DNA of 64,000 bases from Flavobacteriales bacterium (lineage in GTDB: Bacteria > Bacteroidota > Bacteroidia > Flavobacteriales > Flavobacteriaceae): assembly GCA_020635875.1 (NCBI GenBank), contig JACJYY010000004.1, positions 186,001 to 250,000 of the forward strand. Direction: 5' to 3'. Numbering within the stretch: position 1 is the first letter of the stretch; every line of letters starts with the position of its first letter. A model generated the notes under the pieces. That model was not told the origin of the DNA. It did no database searches and saw nothing but the letters and a program-made list of their open reading frames with translations. Position numbers and translations under genes: made by a program. Below, piece after piece: positions 57,680 through 64,000 of this stretch.

Positions 57680-58591
57680 CTAAAATAATACATCAAAATT
57701 ACCTATAACCTCACACCCCTCAATATTTTGGTATCGGATATTCTTAAAGTTACCCCCTTCAGTTTTAATTAGTGCAATATTATTTTTTACCACTACTCGA
57801 TTAAACACTTCGTTATCTCCATAATAAAACTGATTTGTGTACACACCATCTGCTACTCCAATTAGTTCAATGGATATGGTCTTTTGTTCCTTGTTTATTG
57901 AGTGAGAAATGTATTTAGGACAAATGGTAAAAGAAGCCTTATGCGTCATGTCTTCCGTTATGTTGGCATTAGAATCGATTACTTTACAGGCCGAAGTGCC
58001 CACAATACTGCCGCTTACGGTCATAAACAGTTCCAATTCGTATTTTCCTTCGTCTCTATAAGTTAAATCCTTATGTAAAGAAATTTCCTGAAATTTTTCC
58101 CATTTACTTTCATTTGGATCATTTGACATAGTAACGCAATACCCATAGCCATCATCAAATACGTTGGTACCTGCCGCTCCACTACAATGGGTTACAAACA
58201 ATAAAGAGTGGTTGTAATATTTTCCTAATATTCTATTTGTCAAATCATTTACTCTATAATCAACACTGATCTCACAAACGTTTTGATGCGCTGATTTTTT
58301 AACCACTTTTATCTCTGCACCACCGAATTTTAAGGTGCCTGATCTACTTATGTGTTTACCAAAATCAAAACCTCTAAAATAAACACTAGGCGCATCCCAT
58401 TTCCCTTCTCCTTGTTCAATGGCATTTTTTTGAGCATCATAACCCTCTATTTTGGATGATGTAATATTGTAGAATTGAGTTTTGAATCCTTCACCAGACA
58501 TCCATATTGCAGAAGCAAATGGTTGAATATCCTGAGCTTGTATAACTGAAATGAAGAATAGGGAAAATAGCAACCACCTTGATTTATTCAT
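57680..58591 (-). CDS. Secreted protein of unknown function
   Basis: The ATG at 58591 (MNKSRWLLFSLFFISVIQAQ) opens a clear signal peptide; a frame extension to 58669 adds non-signal residues. The 303-residue protein has beta-rich character, several Cys (CEISVDY, THCSGAAG, GTSACKV, TICPKY) and segments such as GTLKFGGAEIKVVKKS. No family is recognised. It is divergent from the small membrane gene and YeeE genes. Confidence 0.7.
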   Translation of the reverse strand: MNKSRWLLFSLFFISVIQAQDIQPFASAIWMSGEGFKTQFYNITSSKIEGYDAQKNAIEQGEGKWDAPSVYFRGFDFGKHISRSGTLKFGGAEIKVVKKSAHQNVCEISVDYRVNDLTNRILGKYYNHSLLFVTHCSGAAGTNVFDDGYGYCVTMSNDPNESKWEKFQEISLHKDLTYRDEGKYELELFMTVSGSIVGTSACKVIDSNANITEDMTHKASFTICPKYISHSINKEQKTISIELIGVADGVYTNQFYYGDNEVFNRVVVKNNIALIKTEGGNFKNIRYQNIEGCEVIGNFDVLF

Positions 58592-58641
58592 GTTTGTTCT
58601 TTTTGGGTTTTCAAGAAAAGCTAAATTTAACAAAAAGAAAT

Positions 58642-58785
58642 ATGTTTTTAATAGTTTGGGACGATGCACTTTTCACTTTTCTTTTTCAGCACAGCATCAT
58701 ACCTGCTTTACTAGTAATAATCGGAGGAATTATTTTCCGATTTGTCATGGTAGAAGCAGGACAATTAACTCGATATCTCTATTAA
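58642..58785 (+). CDS. Small membrane protein (47 residues) ahead of the YeeE genes
   Basis: ATG at 58642 starts MFLIVWDDALFTFLFQHSIIP, with a hydrophobic helix ALLVIIGGIIFRFVMV and a polar C-terminus GQLTRYLY. The stop lies 12 bases before the YeeE gene start, which fits the first gene of that operon. It has no family features that I know and might be coincidental. Confidence 0.45.
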   Translation: MFLIVWDDALFTFLFQHSIIPALLVIIGGIIFRFVMVEAGQLTRYLY

Positions 58786-58797
58786 AATTTGAAAATT

Positions 58798-59328
58798 ATG
58801 AATGATTTTACAAACAATAACCCTCACTCCTACTGGAACCCGTATTTTGGTGGTTTCCTATTAGGACTATTAATCATAGCTACATTCTACCTAACGGGAC
58901 GTGGATTAGGAGCTAGTGGTGACATGAAAAGTAGTGTAGTCGCCCTAGTGGATACCGTTTCTTCTTCACATGCAGAGAAGAATGCGTACTACAGTCAATT
59001 CATTTCTGAGAACCAATCTCCAATGAATACATGGTTGGTGTTCGAAACCTTAGGTGTTTTAATAGGAGCTTTTATCTCTGGAGCACTATCAGGCAGGATC
59101 AAATGGAGAGTGCAGCGTTCTCCAAAAATCACCGCAAGACGACGTATTGTGTTTGCCTTGATCGGTGGAATTTTATTTGGATTAGGAGCACAGATTGCAC
59201 GAGGTTGTACAAGTGGTGCAGCGTTAAGCGGTATGGCTGTTTTGTCAACCGGCGGTTTTATTACCATGTTGGCAATTTTTGGGTCAGCCTACGCTACCGC
59301 ATACTTTTTTAGAAAAAATTGGATTTAA
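58798..59328 (+). CDS. YeeE/YedE-family transporter, first half
   Basis: The 176-residue protein has the ATG at 58798 (MNDFTNNNPHSYWNPYFGGF). Three or four membrane helices are visible, with the Cys-bearing loop IARGCTSGAALSGMAVLSTGG. YeeE/YedE (TsuA-like) proteins import thiosulfate through a chain of conserved cysteines. Here the protein is split over two genes, of which this is the N-terminal half by topology. Rhodanese-like genes follow. Confidence 0.88.
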   Translation: MNDFTNNNPHSYWNPYFGGFLLGLLIIATFYLTGRGLGASGDMKSSVVALVDTVSSSHAEKNAYYSQFISENQSPMNTWLVFETLGVLIGAFISGALSGRIKWRVQRSPKITARRRIVFALIGGILFGLGAQIARGCTSGAALSGMAVLSTGGFITMLAIFGSAYATAYFFRKNWI

Positions 59329-59346
59329 ACTTTTAAATAAACGACT

Positions 59347-59937
59347 ATGGGACCTTTATTACCTAACAATTTAATTCCAATGGAATGGAATAGTATAATT
59401 GCCATATTGATAGGAATTGTTTTTGGATTTGTATTAGAATCATCAGGTTTTTCGTCTTCGCGAAAGTTAGCAGGATTGTTTTATGGTTATGACTTTGCCG
59501 TGTTAAAAGTGTTTTTTACTGCCGCAGCTGTTTCTGTTATTGGTGTATATTATATGGATTATTTAGGCTATTTAGACATTACTCAATTATATGTACATCC
59601 CACTTATATCTGGGGAGCTATCATAGGAGGTGTAATCATGGGAGTAGGATTCGTAACGGGTGGATTTTGTCCTGGAACCAGTTTATGTGCCGTAGCCATA
59701 GGCAAATTAGACGCATGGATTTATGTAGTTGGGATTATGGTAGGGGTATTTATTTTCTCCGAATTATTTCCACTATTTGAACCTATATACGATGGTTATT
59801 TCCTTGGAAATATTACACTAATGGATTCTTTTGGATGGAATCCGTATTGGGTGATTTTTATCTTTTCGATAATCGCAGTAGTTGCCTTTTATGTCGCGGA
59901 TTGGGTGCATAAAAAAGTAAAAAAGGTTTTTTATTAA
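59347..59937 (+). CDS. YeeE/YedE-family transporter, second half
   Basis: The 196-residue membrane protein has about five helices. It carries a second conserved cysteine segment, VTGGFCPGTSLCAVAIGKLD (two Cys five apart), matching the C-terminal half of full-length YeeE. It lies 18 bases after the first half, so the two should assemble in the membrane as one permease for thiosulfate or another sulfur compound. Confidence 0.88.
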   Translation: MGPLLPNNLIPMEWNSIIAILIGIVFGFVLESSGFSSSRKLAGLFYGYDFAVLKVFFTAAAVSVIGVYYMDYLGYLDITQLYVHPTYIWGAIIGGVIMGVGFVTGGFCPGTSLCAVAIGKLDAWIYVVGIMVGVFIFSELFPLFEPIYDGYFLGNITLMDSFGWNPYWVIFIFSIIAVVAFYVADWVHKKVKKVFY

Positions 59938-59953
59938 TTATAAAAACACAACA

Positions 59954-60604
59954 ATGGTAGATAAACAAACAGCTAAATTTTTAGGATTTAGATACAAGTT
60001 CTTAGCTGCTATCTTCATTCTTTTGGCAGGAGGATTGGTCTTGTTGCCTAAGTATAAAAAGAACGAAGGTATCGCTCCCGAAAAATTATTGAGTCATATT
60101 ATCAGTAGCGAAAGATATATTTCGACGGATGAAGTAGCTACAAAAATTATTGCTCAAGATCCCTCCTTTATACTAGTTGATCTGCGCGACGAACAAAGTT
60201 TTGAAAAGTATTCATTGCCTAACGCTGTCAATATTCCTTTGCAAAAGTTATTAAATAAGGATTCAGAAGGGTTATTAAATCAAGATCAGTTTGATATTAT
60301 CTTTTTTTCGAACGATCACTTTTATGCAGATCAAGCCTGGATGCTTTGTACCCGATTAGGATATAAAAACTTAAAAGTACTTGAAGGTGGACTCAATCGC
60401 TGGTTTGAGACAATTATTAATCCACCTCTACCCGACCCAAATATGCCAGAAGAAGCCATAAAGTTATACAATCAAAGAAAAGCGTCAAGTATGTCTTTTG
60501 GTGTAAACTATACAGATCAAATACAAGTATCACAGAAGAAAGAAGAACCAAAAAAAGTACAAACCTTTAAAAAGAAAAAGAAAACAGCGGAAGGCGGTTG
60601 TTAG
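59954..60604 (+). CDS. Membrane-anchored rhodanese-like protein without the catalytic Cys, ending in GGC
   Basis: The 216-residue protein has an N-terminal helix (about 16-35, FLAAIFILLAGGLVLLP) and then a rhodanese fold: FILVDLRDEQSFEKYSLPNAVNIPL and LGYKNLKVLEGGLNRWFE. The active-site loop, normally CxxGxR, reads FFSNDHFYADQAW and has no Cys. The C-terminal tail is lysine-rich and ends AEGGC. It is part of the YeeE operon, 16 bases after it. A binding or sulfur-relay role is inferred in place of classical sulfurtransfer. Confidence 0.82.
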   Translation: MVDKQTAKFLGFRYKFLAAIFILLAGGLVLLPKYKKNEGIAPEKLLSHIISSERYISTDEVATKIIAQDPSFILVDLRDEQSFEKYSLPNAVNIPLQKLLNKDSEGLLNQDQFDIIFFSNDHFYADQAWMLCTRLGYKNLKVLEGGLNRWFETIINPPLPDPNMPEEAIKLYNQRKASSMSFGVNYTDQIQVSQKKEEPKKVQTFKKKKKTAEGGC

Positions 60605-60625
60605 TTCAATAATATCTATTTAAGT

Positions 60626-61141
60626 ATGAAAGAATTAGAAAAAACACAGCGGATTTCAGTCGTTTCGACATTATTTATTTTGGCTATAGTTATTGGTTTA
60701 TTGACCTTCAAAAGACCTAAATACATTTATGATTTTACGCCTATACAAACTTTAGAGAAAATCGTGTCAAATGATTACCTAATTGGTTTAGAACAAATTA
60801 ATAACCCTAGCAATGTAATCATTGACATTAGAAGTCAATACGAATATGATGCTGCACATTTAGATAAAGCTATTAATATCAATGTAGCTGATTTATTAAG
60901 TGATGAAAATTCACAATTGTTTGAAGACATTCAAAATGCAGGAAAGAATATTGTTTTTTACGGTAACTCTCCGGAAGAAGCTAACATTCCTTTTATGATA
61001 TTGTATCAATTGGGATATACCAATTTAAAAATTGTAACTGCTGTCAATACCTATATCCCCAATACTTGTACGCTAGAAGGTTGTGTACCCGAGACCTCAA
61101 AATACGACATTGCAAAGTTTATAGTGGATTCGAGGAGTTGA
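60626..61141 (+). CDS. Second rhodanese-like protein, also without the catalytic Cys
   Basis: The 171-residue protein has an N-terminal helix (about 8-26), a rhodanese-type core VIIDIRSQYEYDAAHLDKAININV, and the active-site loop replaced by FYGNSPEEANIPF, again lacking the nucleophilic Cys. Two Cys occur later (NTCTLEGCVPE). It lies 21 bases downstream of the first rhodanese-like gene, probably in the same operon. Confidence 0.78.
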   Translation: MKELEKTQRISVVSTLFILAIVIGLLTFKRPKYIYDFTPIQTLEKIVSNDYLIGLEQINNPSNVIIDIRSQYEYDAAHLDKAININVADLLSDENSQLFEDIQNAGKNIVFYGNSPEEANIPFMILYQLGYTNLKIVTAVNTYIPNTCTLEGCVPETSKYDIAKFIVDSRS

Positions 61142-61189
61142 TAGTACTCAATAAACCTAATACATCAAATGTAACTCTTTGCCAAAAGC

Positions 61190-61900
61190 CTAAACTTTAT
61201 GAATAATAAAAAGTGTGGGTCTTTTGTGTAGGTCGATTTTTTCGTGCTTCCAATCTTTTGCCCTTTTTGTTTTAATGAATTCAGTGGCTAAAGTTATATC
61301 GCAAGCTACACAGAGTAGTGTGTCTGGATGGAGCAATTGTAATAAATCAGCCAATAACTGATTGTTTCTATACGGAGTTTCGATAAACAATTGAGACTGA
61401 TTGTGATCTAAAGAAAGTCGTTCAAAATTTTTGATCGCTTTCTTTTTATCCGATTTATCAATCGGTAAATAACCATTAAAGGCAAAGCTTTGACCATTCA
61501 TGCCAGATGCCATCATCGCCATTAAAATAGAGGAAGGTCCTACTAATGGTATAACTTTAATGTTGTTTTGATGCGCCAAAGCTACAATTTCAGCGCCAGG
61601 ATCCGCTACACCAGGACATCCTGCTTCCGAAATCACACCAACGGATTGCCCGTCTAGACAAGGTTGAATATAAGAAGCGTACTCGGATGGTTCAGTTCTT
61701 TTGTTGAGGGGATACAACTTCAAGGAGCTTTGTTGTTTTTCTGGGCTAATATTTTTGATGAACCGACGTGCTGTTTTGTCGTTTTCAACAATAAAATGAG
61801 TAAGGCAATCAATGGTGTTTTTGACTGTTTGTGGAAGCACATCAAAGGGGTTGCTTTCTCCCATGGTGGTGGGGATAAGATATAAGCTCCCTTTGTTCAT
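61190..61900 (-). CDS. RsmI-like 16S rRNA 2'-O-methyltransferase family (tetrapyrrole-methylase fold)
   Basis: The 236-residue protein has the SAM-binding tetrapyrrole-methylase pattern: ISEAGCPGVADPGAEIVALA, PLVGPSSILMAMMASGMNGQ and FIETPYRNNQLLADLLQ. RsmI methylates C1402 of 16S rRNA on the ribose. It is slightly shorter than E. coli RsmI and may be a paralogue. It lies 2 bases after the LMW phosphatase gene. Confidence 0.87.
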   Translation of the reverse strand: MNKGSLYLIPTTMGESNPFDVLPQTVKNTIDCLTHFIVENDKTARRFIKNISPEKQQSSLKLYPLNKRTEPSEYASYIQPCLDGQSVGVISEAGCPGVADPGAEIVALAHQNNIKVIPLVGPSSILMAMMASGMNGQSFAFNGYLPIDKSDKKKAIKNFERLSLDHNQSQLFIETPYRNNQLLADLLQLLHPDTLLCVACDITLATEFIKTKRAKDWKHEKIDLHKRPTLFIIHKV

Positions 61901-61902
61901 GG

Positions 61903-62370
61903 TTATTTGTTGTTTTTGAGAAGTCTTTCTGCAATCACATCACAGGCTTGATCTAACATACGAAAAACAGTTTCAAATCCGTTTTGTTGTCCATAATAAG
62001 GGTCTGGAATATCCATGTTTTCTCCGGGAAACAACTCATTCAAAATCAAGATTACTTTTTCCTTTGACGCTTCATCAGGAGCCATTTCTAACACTTCCTT
62101 GTGTACAGAAAGATCCATGGTATAAATCAAATCAAACTGCAAGAAATCATTTTTTGTAATCTGTCTTCCTTTTTGGTACGTAATGTCAAGACCATTTTTA
62201 TCGGCAACAGCAATAGATCTTGGATCAGGTTGTTTACCTACGTGCCAATGACCAGTACCAGCAGAATCAACAATAAAATCCTTTTTAGGCAACTTACTGG
62301 ATAAGATGCTTTCGGCAAGCGGAGAGCGACAAATGTTGCCCAAGCAAACCATTAGGATTCTTGTTTTCAT
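61903..62370 (-). CDS. Low-molecular-weight protein-tyrosine phosphatase
   Basis: The 155-residue protein has the P-loop MVCLGNICRSPLAES (CX5R with Cys about 9) and the general-acid loop DPYYG near the C-terminus. It removes phosphate from tyrosine residues or acts as an arsenate reductase relative; the former is more usual for this length. It lies 9 bases after dnaA on the same strand. Confidence 0.93.
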   Translation of the reverse strand: MKTRILMVCLGNICRSPLAESILSSKLPKKDFIVDSAGTGHWHVGKQPDPRSIAVADKNGLDITYQKGRQITKNDFLQFDLIYTMDLSVHKEVLEMAPDEASKEKVILILNELFPGENMDIPDPYYGQQNGFETVFRMLDQACDVIAERLLKNNK

Positions 62371-62379
62371 AGCTTGATT

Positions 62380-63804
62380 TTACGAAAGTTTTGCGCTTAA
62401 ATCGTCGACAAACTTTTTGAACTGCTTATCTGTTGCTAATAAGTTATCAACGGTTTTACAAGCGTGTAATACTGTAGCGTGATCTCTTTTACCAATTTTA
62501 GAACCGATATTAGCCAAAGACGATTTGGTCAATTTCTTAGAGAAATACATGGCCAATTGTCTGGCTTGTACAATGTGTCTTTTACGTGTGGCTGATTGCA
62601 ATGTTTCTACATCCATTTGGAAGTAGTTAGACACCACTTTTTGGATATAATCAATTGAGATTTCCTTTTTAACGTTTTTGACAAACTTATCGACTATTGA
62701 TTTGGCTAAGTCTAGGGTGATTTCTTTCTTATTGAAAGAAGATTGTGCAATTAACGAAATAATAGACCCTTCTAATTCCCTGATATTTGTTTTGATGTGT
62801 TTGGCCACATACTCAACGGCTTCTTCTGGCAATGTAACCCCGTCACGATACAAGATATTGTTTAAGATGGCAATTCGGGTTTCGTAATCCGGTTGTGTCA
62901 ATTCAGCAGATAGACCCCACTTGAATCGGGAAAGTAAGCGTTGTTCAATATCTTGCATGTCAACAGGAGCCTTATCGGAAGTCAAAATTACTTGTTTCCC
63001 GTTTTGATGCAGATAGTTAAATATGTGGAAGAATGTATCTTGTGTTCCTGTTTTACCGGATAAGAATTGGATATCATCCACAATAAGTACATCTACTAAT
63101 TGATAGAAATGAATGAAATCATTTCGCGTATTTTTTCTTACCGCCTCTACAAACTGTTGCATGAAAATTTCAGCTGAAATATACAATACAACCTTGTCTG
63201 GGTGTTTTTCTTTAATTTCTAAACCAATAGCATGAGCTAGGTGAGTTTTTCCTAAACCAACACCCCCGTAAATCATTAACGGATTGAAAGATGTTCCTCC
63301 TGGTTTATTGGCTACAGCCATACCTGCTGAGCGAGCCAATCGGTTAGAATCTCCTTCTAAGAAACTTTCAAAATTGTAGTTGGAATTAAGTTGAGAATCT
63401 ATGTTGATGTTTCTGATTCCTGGGATGACAAAAGGATTTCTGATTTCAGCACTTTTATTATGAACAGGAACATCAATTTTTTGCGTTGTAACTGTTACTC
63501 TGGATGAGCTAGGTAATTGTTCTGTGAAAGGCTGTTTATTACCTATTCCGTTTTCCATCTTGATACGATAAATCAAACGGGCATCATTTCCTAATTCTTT
63601 GTTTAAGGCGACTTTTAACAACTTTACATAATGTTCTTCTAGCCACTCGTAAAAAAACTTACTAGGCACCAGTATATGAAGAGCATTATCTTTAAGATCA
63701 AGGGCTTGTATTGGTTCAAACCAGGTTTTATACGCCTGTTCAGGTATGTTATCTTTGATAAATAACAAACAATTTTCCCATGCTGATTGAGCAGTCGTAT
63801 TCAT
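62380..63804 (-). CDS. dnaA: Chromosomal replication initiator DnaA
   Basis: The 474-residue protein has all four domains: N-terminal oligomerisation (WENCLLFIKDNIPEQAYKTW), a linker, the AAA+ ATPase (Walker A YGGVGLGKTHLAHAIG about 180; Walker B VLIVDDIQFLSGK; LLSRFKWGLSAEL) and the C-terminal DNA-binding domain with GKRDHATVLHACKTV. It binds DnaA boxes and opens oriC. Phosphatase and RsmI-like genes follow. Confidence 0.97.
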   Translation of the reverse strand: MNTTAQSAWENCLLFIKDNIPEQAYKTWFEPIQALDLKDNALHILVPSKFFYEWLEEHYVKLLKVALNKELGNDARLIYRIKMENGIGNKQPFTEQLPSSSRVTVTTQKIDVPVHNKSAEIRNPFVIPGIRNINIDSQLNSNYNFESFLEGDSNRLARSAGMAVANKPGGTSFNPLMIYGGVGLGKTHLAHAIGLEIKEKHPDKVVLYISAEIFMQQFVEAVRKNTRNDFIHFYQLVDVLIVDDIQFLSGKTGTQDTFFHIFNYLHQNGKQVILTSDKAPVDMQDIEQRLLSRFKWGLSAELTQPDYETRIAILNNILYRDGVTLPEEAVEYVAKHIKTNIRELEGSIISLIAQSSFNKKEITLDLAKSIVDKFVKNVKKEISIDYIQKVVSNYFQMDVETLQSATRKRHIVQARQLAMYFSKKLTKSSLANIGSKIGKRDHATVLHACKTVDNLLATDKQFKKFVDDLSAKLS

Positions 63805-63893
63805 TTATTAAAGTAATTTTTCGGTATATCTTTCTATTTAAATTAGGGGGCGAAATTGAGCAAGTCATGTATCCAATTCCTATGTGACAAAAG

Positions 63894-63902
63894 TGTGGAT
63901 AA
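63894..63902. promoter_or_regulatory. Perfect DnaA box upstream of dnaA
   Basis: TGTGGATAA is the reverse complement of the consensus TTATCCACA, 90 bases upstream of the dnaA ATG. The A/T run at 63905-63945 follows it. It may serve autoregulation of dnaA or be part of an origin; one box alone does not show oriC. Confidence 0.75.
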
Positions 63903-63975
63903 AATCACTAAAAAAAAAATTTTTTTGGGTTGTATTTTATAAAATTTTACCGTAAGGTTGTTCAAAATATAGGTT

Positions 63976-64000
63976 ATGAAAGAACACATTTATGAGGTAC
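63976..64000 (+). CDS. Start of a gene divergent from dnaA (runs off the window)
   Basis: ATG at 63976 reads MKEHIYEV before the edge. It resembles the beginning of thioesterase-like proteins that sit opposite dnaA in flavobacteria (recalled, not checked). Eight codons cannot establish function, and even the gene itself is tentative. Confidence 0.35.

Noticed and set aside
60041..60604. Active rhodanese
   Set aside because: The active-site loop has no cysteine, so sulfurtransferase activity was not assigned.

Overview
The window looks like chromosomal DNA of a member of the Flavobacteriaceae (phylum Bacteroidetes). The evidence is low GC, TAnnTTTG-type promoter -7 boxes, many short outer-membrane barrel genes, a type IX secretion (Por) C-terminal sorting domain, a flexirubin-type accessory locus, menaquinone genes and a dnaA of the flavobacterial type near the right edge. 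No rRNA, tRNA or CRISPR array was seen.

Layout. 1-10.4 kb: the N-terminal part of an ABC exporter, a large secreted leucine-rich-repeat protein, an MFS transporter, an ECF sigma factor with a membrane-anchored tail next to two paralogous outer-membrane proteins, and rmuC. 10.4-11 kb: a scar holding the beginning of an IS1380-type transposase. 11-20.4 kb: a tight five-gene operon (GT2-DUF2062, MMPL/acyltransferase/methyltransferase-like fusion, phytoene-desaturase-like FAD enzyme, C45 acyltransferase, phenylacetate-CoA-ligase-like enzyme). This is the auxiliary gene set usually found with flexirubin/aryl-polyene pigments, here without ketosynthase or acyl carrier protein genes. 20.3-37.3 kb: housekeeping and small-protein genes (GNAT, porin-like, pentapeptide repeat, AlkD, glpD, ABC exporter, phosphosugar mutase, GT2, DUF4199, bcp, nth, paired barrel proteins, YceI, carbonic anhydrase, 2OG-Fe oxygenase).

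37.3-53 kb is the accessory part. Three related non-coding regions (about 37.4, 40.0-40.5 and 52.3-52.9 kb) carry a recurring half-site around ATTATAGG.CAAA, in two cases as long imperfect palindromes that resemble integron attC sites. They bracket two cargo blocks. The first has two orphan proteins, a predicted uracil-DNA-glycosylase-fold protein and a lipoprotein. The second has a TetR regulator, a tripartite RND efflux operon whose TolC and HlyD genes are frameshifted, an AUR1-like PAP2 protein beside a myo-inositol-phosphate synthase and a GbsR-type regulator (a candidate inositol-lipid module), and a 5'-truncated PD-(D/E)XK nuclease-like gene of the GHKL-ATPase/Shedu-like type with a small partner.

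53-64 kb returns to core genes: glycerophosphodiesterase, menB-cvfB diverging from menD, a split YeeE/YedE transporter with two rhodanese-like proteins lacking the catalytic cysteine, an RsmI-like methyltransferase, a low-molecular-weight tyrosine phosphatase, and dnaA with a perfect DnaA box upstream.

All functional calls are from reading the sequence; no database search was run.
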